A stretch of 9,493 bases of DNA from NCBI GenBank assembly GCA_041666685.1, contig JBAYGJ010000035.1, positions 1 through 9,493 on the forward strand, read 5' to 3'. Shown in pieces: positions 1 to 5,622 of this stretch (positions are counted from its first letter, which is position 1; every line of letters starts with the position of its first letter). A program made the translations under genes and the position numbers. Source of the DNA: JBAYGJ01 sp041666685 (GTDB taxonomy: Bacteria > Patescibacteriota > Patescibacteriia > UBA10025 > JAHIVO01). The notes beneath the pieces were generated by a model, which was given only the letters and a program-made list of their open reading frames with translations, had not been told where the DNA came from and searched no databases.

Positions 1-33
1 AGGTTCTCGGTTCGAATCCGAGCCGCGGAGCCA
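1..33 (+). tRNA. tRNA, 3' end only (isotype not determinable)
   Basis: The first bases are the T arm and acceptor end of a tRNA. The T stem CTCGG (6-10) pairs with CCGAG (18-22) around the canonical loop TTCGAAT. It is followed by the acceptor strand CCGCGGA (23-29), discriminator G (30) and an encoded CCA (31-33). The variable loop is short, which argues against Ser or Leu. The anticodon lies left of the window, so the isotype cannot be read. A discriminator G with an expected 5' acceptor TCCGCGG would fit Asn, among others. Confidence 0.88.
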
Positions 34-100
34 GGAGGAGGGATTTTATATATAAGTTGACGGTATAGATTGTCGGCTGTAAGTCCCGAGCGGAGTGAGG

Positions 101-125
101 GATTCGAATCCGACTCGCGGAGGTA
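101..125 (+). repeat. Degenerate copy of the tRNA 3' end
   Basis: This stretch matches positions 9-33 of the partial tRNA at 20 of 25 bases, including the 11-base block TTCGAATCCGA and the block CGCGGAG. The T stem it would need does not pair (upstream AGGGA against CCGAC), and CCA is replaced by GTA. It is therefore a relic and not a functional tRNA. A duplicated tRNA 3' end is what tRNA-targeting integrases leave at attachment sites, but no integrase gene is visible. The core GGATTCGAATCC (100-111) is a perfect palindrome. Confidence 0.5.
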
Positions 126-194
126 GTCGCTTATTTTTTATATCATATAAGTTCTACGACCGGCTGGCTGTCCCGCTGTATGGCGTGGTGACTG

Positions 195-227
195 GCCCCG
201 ATAGAAATCCAAGATTTCGTACGGGGC
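195..227 (+). other. Nested perfect hairpin (structured RNA element)
   Basis: GCCCCG (195-200) pairs with CGGGGC (222-227). Inside it GAAATC (204-209) pairs with GATTTC (213-218) around a CAA loop. The two 6-bp helices are separated by a symmetric 3x3 internal loop (ATA opposite GTA). No T tract follows, so it is not a standard terminator. It could be a processing site or regulatory element of the tRNA transcript, or part of a small RNA. Function is unknown. Confidence 0.5.
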
Positions 228-378
228 TCACGGAGTTGGGGATATTATGTTTAAGGGCAGTATGGCTCAGGAAATCATGGCGGATCCAGTGGGATTATAA
301 GAAAATATTATTAAGCACAGGGTCAAGCCAGTACAGCTGAGGCAAGGCAAATATATTATTGTAAGATCAAAAACTATT

Positions 379-693
379 ATGACTAACCGACCACTTTCAG
401 CAGGCATAGCGCATGTCGTGCCGCCAGACTTAAAGAAGGCGCTTACTGCTGACAAAACAGCCGCCAATCTCTGGGAAGATTTGACGCCTATAGCGCGCAA
501 CGAGTGGATCTGTTGGGTAGAATCAGTAAAGACTGCAGAAACGAGAAAGGAACATGTCCAAAGAACAATTTCAGAATTGAAAGAGGGGGTGCGCCGTCCA
601 TGTTGCTGGATAGGATGCATTCACCGAAAGGACAAGCCGATGAGCCCTTCACAGAAATTCATGTTGGGTAAGAAAACAAAAAGCTTAACGTGA
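379..693 (+). CDS. YdeI/OmdA-family protein (bacteriocin-protection-like)
   Basis: This 104-residue protein has the hallmarks of the OmdA domain (YdeI/OmpD-associated family, PF13376). There is a short proline lead-in (VPPDL, residues 14-18). A helical core follows with LTPIARNEW (35-43), WVESVKTAETR (46-56) and RTISELKEG (62-70), matching the family pattern 'L.P..R.E...WI..AK..ETR..RI......L..G'. The molecular role of the family is poorly known; members have been linked to peptide or bacteriocin tolerance. The C-terminal tail has a CCWIGC-H element (75-82) that could bind a metal, which is inference. No Shine-Dalgarno site precedes the ATG. The gene is followed 18 nt later by a small membrane protein and then a terminator, so the two may share a transcript. 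Confidence 0.72.
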   Translation: MTNRPLSAGIAHVVPPDLKKALTADKTAANLWEDLTPIARNEWICWVESVKTAETRKEHVQRTISELKEGVRRPCCWIGCIHRKDKPMSPSQKFMLGKKTKSLT

Positions 694-711
694 AATTATT
701 TAACTGAGTAT

Positions 712-882
712 ATGAAAAAAATGATTAGAACGGCGCTCTGTATACTCGCAATACCGTTCGGTGTGTTTTTGTTTATTTTTGGGGGATATGATGACAGTCC
801 CGGAGCACAATTGCTAGGATTAATAGTGGTTATTATCGGAATTGTGGGCATCATTAAGAGTAAGAAAAAAATTTCTAGCTAA
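712..882 (+). CDS. Small two-helix membrane protein, 56 aa
   Basis: The frame runs from ATG at 712 to TAA at 880-882. It gives a basic start (MKKMIR), a hydrophobic helix (about residues 7-25, ending GG), a short acidic turn (YDDSPGA, 26-32), a second helix (about 33-48) and a lysine-rich tail (KSKKKISS). This is the layout of a helical hairpin with both ends in the cytoplasm by the positive-inside rule. I do not recognise a family. It lies between the YdeI-like gene and a clear terminator, which supports it being the last gene of a short transcript. There is no recognisable ribosome binding site, as for most genes here. Confidence 0.55.
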   Translation: MKKMIRTALCILAIPFGVFLFIFGGYDDSPGAQLLGLIVVIIGIVGIIKSKKKISS

Positions 883-916
883 AAGTACGTTCGAAGATCG
901 TCGATCAGATGGATGG

Positions 917-948
917 GGTGATTTTTCAATAGGAAAATCGCCTTTTTT
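917..948 (+). terminator. Intrinsic terminator
   Basis: GGTGATTTT (917-925) pairs with AAAATCGCC (934-942), nine pairs with one G-U, around an 8-nt loop. Six T residues follow directly (943-948). It ends the 379-882 unit. Confidence 0.85.
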
Positions 949-999
949 AGTTTTTTATTGCAAATTTTTAGGGTTCCCCCCATGAAGACCAATATTCAC

Positions 1000-1027
1000 T
1001 TGACAGTAGAATATTAGGCGTTATACT
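1000..1027 (+). promoter_or_regulatory. Sigma-70-type promoter of the padR operon
   Basis: TTGACA (1000-1005), a perfect -35, is separated by 16 nt from TATACT (1022-1027), a 5/6 match to the -10. The expected start of transcription is about 1033-1035, giving a leader of roughly 15 nt before the ATG at 1049 with no Shine-Dalgarno site. It is the best promoter match in the window. Confidence 0.8.
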
Positions 1028-1032
1028 GACTA

Positions 1033-1047
1033 TATCGCATTACGATA
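1033..1047 (+). promoter_or_regulatory. Inverted repeat at the padR transcription start (possible operator)
   Basis: TATCG (1033-1037) and CGATA (1043-1047) form an inverted repeat with a 5-nt spacer. It lies exactly where transcription is predicted to start and just before the PadR start codon. PadR proteins often repress their own operon, so an autoregulatory site is plausible. It does not match the ATGT/ACAT half-sites known for some PadR proteins. Confidence 0.4.
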
Positions 1048-1048
1048 C

Positions 1049-1375
1049 ATGAACCAACAATTACTCAAAGGCCATTCACGACTCCTTATCCTTGCCGCTT
1101 TGAATAAGCAGCCAATGCACGGGTATGCATTGTCGGAATTCCTCAAAGAGGAAATGGCCGAGACCTTTAAATTTGGTGTCGGTATGCTGTACCCGTTGCT
1201 CCATAAACTGGAGCAGGATAGATACATTGTTGGTCGTTGGGAGGAGTCTGCCGGATTGCGCAAACGAGTCTACCGGCTCACCAAACGAGGGGAAAAGGAG
1301 CTCCGCGAAAAAAAACAAGAATGGGACAATATGTCGCTGTTAGTTCGAAATGTCATTAATGATACTGCCATATGA
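1049..1375 (+). CDS. PadR-family transcriptional regulator
   Basis: This 108-residue protein is a single winged helix-turn-helix of the PadR family. Features are LLKGHSRLLILAAL (5-18), the HGYALSEFL helix (24-32), the recognition-helix signature FGVGMLYPLLHKLEQD (42-57), a wing with W64EES and RKRVYRLTKRGEKEL (71-85), and a C-terminal helix for dimerisation. The length is typical of the short PadR-s2 type. PadR proteins are usually repressors released by a small ligand or stress. A strong promoter and an inverted repeat precede it. Its stop overlaps the start of the next gene by ATGA, so regulator and membrane partner are translationally coupled, the common PadR plus membrane protein arrangement. 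Confidence 0.92.
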   Translation: MNQQLLKGHSRLLILAALNKQPMHGYALSEFLKEEMAETFKFGVGMLYPLLHKLEQDRYIVGRWEESAGLRKRVYRLTKRGEKELREKKQEWDNMSLLVRNVINDTAI

Positions 1376-2208
1376 CCAATGAACAATTTCTTCAAGTGTT
1401 TAAACATTACCTTGCTGTCGGTGGTCGGAAAAGGGAAGAAATCGTCGCCGAGGTGGCCAGCCATTTACAGGAGCAGTCGGCCGACAAACTTGGAGACCCG
1501 GCGTTGTTAGCACGAAAAACCAATCGTGTGCATTTGGGGCTCTTCGCTTCGTTTCAATCCCTGGCGATTACAGCTGCCATTACGACACTGTTCTTTGATG
1601 TCATTGTCCCTTATGTTGGACTAATTTATCACGGAAGTCCAGTGTGGAAAAACGTTTCATGGATATCCTCAGTGCTCTGGCAGTGCGTCCCGTTTATTTC
1701 CCCAATCCTGTTTATTTACGGCGCGCATGCTATTAGTCGCATGCGGAATAGGTGGGTGAATACAGCGGTGCTGGTGGTTATTTTTTCGGCTGGATTCGCA
1801 GTCCAGCAGGAGCTGATGCAAGCGGCAGGTTATTTATTTATCTCTACTGTCAGTGGAAGTACATCAGTGTGGTCAATGCACATACAGCCAATAGTTTCTT
1901 TTGTCTTTACCTATGCCATCATCGGGTATGCGGTGATGGCCATCACCGCGGGGCGGCAACTGATCGTCTCTCGTCACCAAGTAATTGACATTACGCTGGC
2001 TTTTATTCTCGGAGGTGCTGCCGCCCGCTTCCTGTTGCCGATGATTTGGAATGCCATCACGACGTTTCATTATACGGTAGCCATGTCCGGATGGTCGGAA
2101 TCTGTTTTCCAATATCTCACAGCGGCCAGCATTGGCATTGGTCTGTTATGTGCGGGCTTTGAATGGTTCCGTATTCGGGCTGTAAAAAAACTTGATACCA
2201 TCAAATAG
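1372..2208 (+). CDS. Six-helix membrane protein, PadR partner
   Basis: This 278-residue protein starts with a cytoplasmic helical segment (1-55) containing EEIVAEVASHL (22-32) and LGDPALLARKTNRV (40-53). The 'GDP..LA...N' pattern is seen in the HAAS/DUF1700-type N-terminal domains of membrane proteins paired with PadR regulators. About six hydrophobic helices follow (roughly 56-84, 99-121, 129-148, 170-193, 205-226 and 246-266), and a basic tail ends the protein. The start at 1372 shares ATGA with the padR stop. By analogy to such pairs it may be a sensor or the target controlled by PadR, but the substrate is unknown. No enzymatic motif is visible. Confidence 0.7.
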   Translation: MTNEQFLQVFKHYLAVGGRKREEIVAEVASHLQEQSADKLGDPALLARKTNRVHLGLFASFQSLAITAAITTLFFDVIVPYVGLIYHGSPVWKNVSWISSVLWQCVPFISPILFIYGAHAISRMRNRWVNTAVLVVIFSAGFAVQQELMQAAGYLFISTVSGSTSVWSMHIQPIVSFVFTYAIIGYAVMAITAGRQLIVSRHQVIDITLAFILGGAAARFLLPMIWNAITTFHYTVAMSGWSESVFQYLTAASIGIGLLCAGFEWFRIRAVKKLDTIK

Positions 2209-2222
2209 CTTTTTAGGTAGCG

Positions 2223-2279
2223 TTAAAGGGGTCTCATTAATTTTAGAAAAGACGTGAGTTTAGCCTAAAGGCCCCTTAA
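2223..2279. repeat. Inverted repeat downstream of the PadR operon
   Basis: TTAA-A-GGGG (2223-2231) pairs with CCCCTTAA (2272-2279) with one bulged A. Inside, CTCA (2233-2236) can pair with TGAG (2255-2258) and TTTA/TAAA (2259-2269) can form a small hairpin. No T tract follows on either strand. It may be a 3' stabilising structure for the PadR transcript or for the convergent gene. Confidence 0.35.
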
Positions 2280-2308
2280 TGTCTGATTAGGTCCTAAATC
2301 AAGATCGG

Positions 2309-2331
2309 GGTGGCTATATGGCCGCCTTTTT
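2309..2331 (+). terminator. Intrinsic terminator of the PadR operon
   Basis: GGTGGC (2309-2314) pairs with GCCGCC (2321-2326), including one G-U pair, around a 6-nt loop. A T5 run follows (2327-2331) and then A-TTTT. It touches the stop codon of the convergent minus-strand gene at 2330-2332, so the two transcription units abut here. Confidence 0.75.
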
Positions 2332-2932
2332 ATTTTCCAATAGTGAATTTTGCCACCAATTTTTTGCATGTCCCGTGCTCAGCCAGCAGGTATATGCCTA
2401 ATGCCAGGGCCGTGAAAGAGAAATTCATTTTTGGGATGCTTGACCGTATAGAATTCGGCAATTTTTTAAATCGGGCAATGGTCAAATGGGGGGTGTAGTT
2501 TCGTCCTACCGACCGATAACCGTAACGCAAGACATTCTTTCTCTGGAGAGACCGCAATCCAAGGAGCGTACTGTCCGAATGATGCCGCAATGAGTTCAAT
2601 GCCTGAATAATGTGGCGTTGCAGCGCGGCGATGCTCTTTGATCTGATAAATGACATGTCTACATACCCCGGACTGATGGTGCGGTAGTGGCTGCTATAAA
2701 TTGGGAAAGGTTTTGTTTTTTGAGCAATCGAACCGAGAAGCCGTTTCACCTGCCCAATGTGCCGGGTATTGAACGTTGCCATGTACAATGTAATATGCGG
2801 GAAATATTTCTTATCATCCAGAGTGAAGTAACTATGGGTAGTTTTGAGATTTTTACTTACACGAATAGCCAGCCGGGCAATTACGGGTGTCGGGATGACA
2901 ACAATATTATATGCGATAATTTTTTTTGCCAT
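2330..2932 (-). CDS. 2H phosphoesterase / 2'-5' RNA ligase-like protein
   Basis: With the ATG at 2932 the protein has 200 residues and two H-x-T motifs, FPHITLY (H46, T48) and TPHLTIARF (H149, T151). They are about 100 residues apart in the two-lobed arrangement of the 2H superfamily (LigT/ThpR, 2'-5' RNA ligase-like, cyclic phosphodiesterases). Such enzymes act on 2',3'-cyclic phosphates or 2'-5' bonds; the substrate here is unknown. The beta strand leading into the fold, IIAYNIVVIP (5-14), supports an N-terminus at 2932. An ATG at 2944 adds four residues and is equally possible given a promoter at 2961-2990. It diverges from the YdjM-like gene and converges on the PadR operon. Confidence 0.82.
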   Translation of the reverse strand: MAKKIIAYNIVVIPTPVIARLAIRVSKNLKTTHSYFTLDDKKYFPHITLYMATFNTRHIGQVKRLLGSIAQKTKPFPIYSSHYRTISPGYVDMSFIRSKSIAALQRHIIQALNSLRHHSDSTLLGLRSLQRKNVLRYGYRSVGRNYTPHLTIARFKKLPNSIRSSIPKMNFSFTALALGIYLLAEHGTCKKLVAKFTIGK

Positions 2933-2960
2933 TTTTTTACACATTAGTATTGATACGGCA

Positions 2961-2990
2961 AGTATACACTGTCTAGAGTTATCCATACAA
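2961..2990 (-). promoter_or_regulatory. Promoter of the 2H phosphoesterase gene
   Basis: Read on the minus strand, TTGTAT (2990-2985) and TATACT (2966-2961) are 18 nt apart. Transcription would begin near 2954, only 10 to 22 nt before the two candidate ATGs and downstream of the longer possible N-terminus starting at 3040, which argues against that extension. Confidence 0.5.
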
Positions 2991-3007
2991 GAAATGATCC
3001 GACCGTA

Positions 3008-3016
3008 TGGTATTAT
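3008..3016 (+). promoter_or_regulatory. Extended -10 promoter, leaderless start
   Basis: TGG-TATTAT forms an extended -10 (TGn then a 5/6 -10 match). No good -35 is seen. The expected transcription start is about 3022-3024, which coincides with the ATG at 3023, so the YdjM-like mRNA may be leaderless. Confidence 0.45.
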
Positions 3017-3022
3017 GTATGT

Positions 3023-3562
3023 ATGAAAGGCATCACCCATGCGTCAGTCGGAGCAAATGCGGTTTGGATTCCGGTACTGCTTGGCATGGCCACGGCACCG
3101 TGGCTGGTCGTAGTGGCCGCGTTTGCGGCTTTGTTACCCGATCTGGACGCCTCAGAATCAAAAATTAAGCATCTATCAGTTGGCGGAAAAATCGGGGGGA
3201 TAAACGTCGGGATTGAGCCCTTAGCTCCCGTAGCTATGGTAACGTCTGGCATATTTGGCCATCGCGGTTTTTTGCATTCATTGTTACTGATAGCCATTCT
3301 GTCCATCTGCGCGTTTCTTTTTTTGAAGCAATCTTTGGCAGTGGTACTGGTAATTATTTTTGGGTATACTAGCCATATAATAATTGACATGCTGACAAGG
3401 TCCGGCGTGGAGTTGTTTTGGCCGATACGGACACGTGTCGGGTTATTGCCTAAATTTTTACGGGTAAAAACGGGCGGGATTATTGATACTATACTATTGC
3501 TGGCAGGTGCCGCAGGGGTGATATTTTTCCTCTACAAAACCGCGTATTCATTTATAGGATAA
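3023..3562 (+). CDS. YdjM-type membrane-bound metal-dependent hydrolase (DUF457)
   Basis: This 179-residue integral membrane protein carries the conserved pattern of the YdjM/DUF457 family (PF04307). H6 lies in THASVGA and the acidic pair is LLPDLD (37-42). The HRGFLHS motif is at 80-86 and GYTSHIIIDMLT at 114-125, followed by W133. The histidines and aspartates are the presumed metal ligands near the membrane face. In E. coli ydjM belongs to the LexA regulon; its physiological substrate is not settled. About four hydrophobic helices are visible. It is followed after 2 nt by a PAP2 phosphatase, so the pair is co-transcribed and may act together on membrane lipids or lipid carriers (inference). 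Confidence 0.85.
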   Translation: MKGITHASVGANAVWIPVLLGMATAPWLVVVAAFAALLPDLDASESKIKHLSVGGKIGGINVGIEPLAPVAMVTSGIFGHRGFLHSLLLIAILSICAFLFLKQSLAVVLVIIFGYTSHIIIDMLTRSGVELFWPIRTRVGLLPKFLRVKTGGIIDTILLLAGAAGVIFFLYKTAYSFIG

Positions 3563-3564
3563 CC

Positions 3565-4110
3565 ATGTTTCACCCGGGCCCTTGGCCGATTGATTTGTCT
3601 GTCAGTAATGCTATCCAGTCTTTTCAGCCGGCTTGGCTGACCAAAATCGTAAAAATCATCAGTTTTATAGTGGCGCCGGAATTTTATTCTTGGATTATCC
3701 TGATCGCCGTCATTTGGCTTTGGCATAAGAATTTTAAACATCAGTCTTGGACGATCGGCGCGTTAGCGCTTGGTAATGCCAGCATTCCATTTTTAAAATG
3801 GTTATTCCAACGTCCTCGACCATCGTCAACTCTTGTGTATGTATACCAGGATATCGGTTTATCGAGTTTCCCGAGCGGTCATGCGATTGCCATCGTGATA
3901 CTGCTGGCTATCCTGTATGTTGTTGTCCGCGATGTCTGCAATAAAAAAATCCACCCTTGGGTAATAATCGGAGGGATCGTTTTGGGAATTTTTGTCGGGT
4001 ACTGTCGGATATATATCGGAGTCCATTGGATCACTGATGTTATGGCTGGGTACATATTTGGATTGCTATGGGTATGGGCCGTTTTCGGGATTGAAAAAAA
4101 ATTACAGTAA
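3565..4110 (+). CDS. PAP2-family membrane phosphatase
   Basis: This 181-residue protein has all three PAP2 signature motifs. K78-x6-R85-P86 lies in KWLFQRPRP. PSGH (103-106) contains the catalytic-cycle H106. CRIYIGVHWITD (147-158) has R148, H154 and D158, with the usual Ser before the Arg replaced by Cys. Five or six hydrophobic helices surround them, as in bacterial PgpB/BcrC-like enzymes. These remove phosphate from phosphatidate, phosphatidylglycerol phosphate or undecaprenyl diphosphate at the outer face of the membrane. Substrate cannot be chosen from sequence alone; carrier recycling for cell-wall synthesis is a reasonable guess. It is the second gene of the operon starting at 3023. 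A weak TTACA/TGTAA hairpin follows without a T run. Confidence 0.9.
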   Translation: MFHPGPWPIDLSVSNAIQSFQPAWLTKIVKIISFIVAPEFYSWIILIAVIWLWHKNFKHQSWTIGALALGNASIPFLKWLFQRPRPSSTLVYVYQDIGLSSFPSGHAIAIVILLAILYVVVRDVCNKKIHPWVIIGGIVLGIFVGYCRIYIGVHWITDVMAGYIFGLLWVWAVFGIEKKLQ

Positions 4111-4165
4111 TGTTGTAATATTAGCCAAAACTTATCCACAGCTGATCTATTGAAATATCCCCGGT

Positions 4166-4171
4166 AAGGAG
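4166..4171 (+). promoter_or_regulatory. Shine-Dalgarno site AAGGAG
   Basis: AAGGAG sits 4 nt before an ATG at 4176, whereas no such site precedes the ATG at 4210 used by the longer gene. Since SD sites are rare in this window, it points to real initiation on the small upstream ORF. Confidence 0.5.
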
Positions 4172-4175
4172 TAGT

Positions 4176-4247
4176 ATGGGTTGGTACATCCTAATTTACC
4201 GAACCGGTTATGGCTATCAGACACGGCCAACCACTAATAGAACATGA
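4176..4247 (+). CDS. Possible upstream ORF, 23 aa, overlapping the next gene
   Basis: ATG at 4176 opens a 23-codon frame ending in TGA at 4245-4247, well inside the start of the gene at 4210 in another frame. It encodes MGWYILIYRTG followed by a polar tail with many Tyr, Arg and Thr. It has one of only two good Shine-Dalgarno sites I see here, though the 4-nt spacing is tight. It may be a translational leader that brings ribosomes to, or competes with, the ATG at 4210. A frame check shows the longer gene cannot be extended upstream because TAA lies in frame at 4192-4194. Confidence 0.35.
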   Translation: MGWYILIYRTGYGYQTRPTTNRT

Positions 4248-4650
4248 CCAGGTGATCCTGGCGTCAGCTGCGACCTATGAAAAATTCCGCAGCAAAGGTT
4301 TTTTAGTCAGCGTGAACCTGACCGGCAAGCCAGTCCATAATATCGGGGGGAGCAATTTTCCGGATGTGATAGTGTGGCGGACTGGTGGTGATTTTGGCAA
4401 GACGGAAATTATTGAAGAAATTGAAACCAGTGAAACGGTTACCGACCAGGAAGCGAAGGAGTGGGACAAATATTCTCGGTTTGGCGCAACATTCTATCTG
4501 ATCGTGCCGAAAGACAGCATGGATCGTGCCGAAGAGATCGTGAAGCGTTTAGGGATCAAGGTTGATGCGATTGAGGGGTATTATTTTGACTATCACAGTC
4601 AGGTAAAATTCATTACGCGACAACCACATAAGCACGGCGAACGGGAATAA
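4210..4650 (+). CDS. Hypothetical protein, PD-(D/E)XK-like fold suspected
   Basis: This 146-residue soluble protein has an N-terminal helix (about 10-30), a strand (FLVSVNL), then SNFPDVIVW (48-56) and the acidic strand KTEIIEEIETSET (64-76). A helix with KEWDKYSRFGATFYLIVP (83-100) follows, and another helix with EEIVKRLGI (108-116). P51-D52, then 17 to 20 residues later E69 and E72 on a strand, followed by an alpha/beta unit ending in a hydrophobic strand before 'VP', resembles PD-(D/E)XK nuclease-like proteins. The expected Lys is absent (E-x-E), so it may be catalytically different or inactive. I do not recognise a named family. It is a stand-alone gene closed by a strong terminator. Confidence 0.6.
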   Translation: MAIRHGQPLIEHDQVILASAATYEKFRSKGFLVSVNLTGKPVHNIGGSNFPDVIVWRTGGDFGKTEIIEEIETSETVTDQEAKEWDKYSRFGATFYLIVPKDSMDRAEEIVKRLGIKVDAIEGYYFDYHSQVKFITRQPHKHGERE

Positions 4651-4684
4651 AAAAATCCCATCCGAAATGTGGGGGGATTTTTTT
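4649..4684. terminator. Bidirectional intrinsic terminator
   Basis: A7-TCCC (4649-4659) pairs with GGGA-T7 (4674-4684). With A7 on one side and T7 on the other it can end transcription on both strands: the gene ending at 4650 on plus, and the ABC/FMN operon ending at 4857 on minus after a trailer of about 170 nt. Confidence 0.85.
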
Positions 4685-4801
4685 ATATTGGTTTAACCTT
4701 TTTTCCTCAGACCCGAAGGTGCTGTTGTTGCCGCGAAATCAGTGCAGCTAACCAGTCGGCCATCGGGAATATTTAGAGCGACCGTACCACATTTTTTTAC
4801 T

Positions 4802-4826
4802 ATCTAGGTAGTGCGCCGTACTAGAT
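4802..4826. other. Hairpin in the trailer of the minus-strand operon
   Basis: ATCTAG (4802-4807) pairs with CTAGAT (4821-4826), with a short GTA/TAC extension possible through one bulge. It lies in the 172-nt gene-free gap between the terminator at 4684 and the permease stop at 4857. No T tract follows. The rest of that gap shows no supported gene. Confidence 0.35.
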
Positions 4827-4856
4827 TGAAATTGCGTATCGCGGCTAAAGATTTTT

Positions 4857-5618
4857 TTAGGATAATTGCGTTGATTTTTTTGCCGCCATCAATGCCATGA
4901 AGCCGGTTAAGGAAGCCAGTCCAAGTATGACTGCAAAACCGATGAGTAGTGGTTTTGCCTCCCATCCGTTCAATATCAGTGAGCGCATCGCACGGAAAAC
5001 ATATGTGGTTGGGTTGATATTAGCGGCTATTTTGAGCCATTTGACGGTGATAAAACTGCTCGGGACGAATGTTTCCGAGAGGAAGATCAATGGGAAGAAG
5101 GCGAATGTGGCGGCTTGTGTCGCTGCCGCATTTTTTGTCTTCAGAGCCATGAACACTGAATAGCCCGCAAAAGCCATGCCCCAGGTGAATGCTAACAGGG
5201 CGACCATAATCATACCCGGAATACCGGTGGCAGTGTGTAATCCTAGAATTACACCAAGAATGATGATGAGAATCACCTGGACGAGCAGGACGATCGCGCC
5301 AGCAAACATCGGACCCCAGATCAAGGCCAGACGTTTTGCCGGGGTCAGTAATAGTTTCGTGTAATAACCGCTATCAATGTCCTTGATCAGGTTCTGGCCG
5401 GCCGAGCCAGCTCCGCCGACAGCCGCCGTGACGATTGAAACTGGCAGGATGAACCCCAGATAACTGCCGACGAAACCGGGGATAGAGGAAACACTGGAGA
5501 GGCCGCCATTGTAGACAAACAGGAAGAAAACACTGATGGCGATGTTCGGGATCGTGGCTGCCGGAGTCCGAAGGATATTAATGAGAGAACGCTTGATGAG
5601 AAGTAGTATGTCATTCAT
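4857..5618 (-). CDS. ABC-2 type transporter permease (DrrB-like)
   Basis: This 253-residue membrane protein has the ABC-2 permease plan: a short cytoplasmic N-terminus (LIKRSLINILRTPA, 7-20) and about six hydrophobic helices. The family region ETFVPSSFITVKWLKIAA (182-199) and NPTTYVFRAMRSLI (202-215) precedes the last helix. The segment DIDSGYYTKLLLTPAKR (80-96) is the usual cytoplasmic coupling region that contacts the ATPase. It starts 4 nt after the ATPase gene ends, so the two form a two-subunit exporter, probably of a hydrophobic drug, lipid or glycoconjugate by family analogy. The operon ends at the bidirectional terminator 4649-4684. Confidence 0.9.
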   Translation of the reverse strand: MNDILLLIKRSLINILRTPAATIPNIAISVFFLFVYNGGLSSVSSIPGFVGSYLGFILPVSIVTAAVGGAGSAGQNLIKDIDSGYYTKLLLTPAKRLALIWGPMFAGAIVLLVQVILIIILGVILGLHTATGIPGMIMVALLAFTWGMAFAGYSVFMALKTKNAAATQAATFAFFPLIFLSETFVPSSFITVKWLKIAANINPTTYVFRAMRSLILNGWEAKPLLIGFAVILGLASLTGFMALMAAKKSTQLS

Positions 5619-5622
5619 ATGT

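Larger units (their letters stand above)
34..378. other. Gene-free stretch between tRNA end and YdeI-like gene
   Basis: No reading frame here looks like a known protein. The stretch holds the tRNA-end relic (101-125), a TCCC/GGGA mini-hairpin with a GAGCGGAG-type loop (84-102) and a strong nested hairpin (195-227). A 17-codon ORF (247-300) is possible but unsupported. No near-consensus promoter for the gene at 379 stands out; the AT-rich 349-376 region is the most likely place. Confidence 0.5.

Noticed and set aside
247..300. 17-codon plus-strand ORF (MFKGSMAQEIMADPVGL)
   Set aside because: Only a weak GGAG upstream and no recognisable product; too short to support.
2933..3040. Longer N-terminus for the 2H phosphoesterase
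   Set aside because: It would run through its own promoter region and overlap the divergent YdjM-like gene; only the ATG at 2944 remains a fair alternative.
4132..4140. Perfect DnaA-box sequence TTATCCACA downstream of the PAP2 gene, with a near match TTATCCATA at 2979-2987
   Set aside because: Single isolated boxes occur by chance; there is no cluster, no AT-rich unwinding region and no dnaA or dnaN nearby, so no origin is called.
4707..4763. Minus-strand 18-residue ORF (MADWLAALISRQQQHLRV) in the trailer of the ABC operon
   Set aside because: It looks amphipathic, but there is no SD or promoter and a frame this short is expected by chance.
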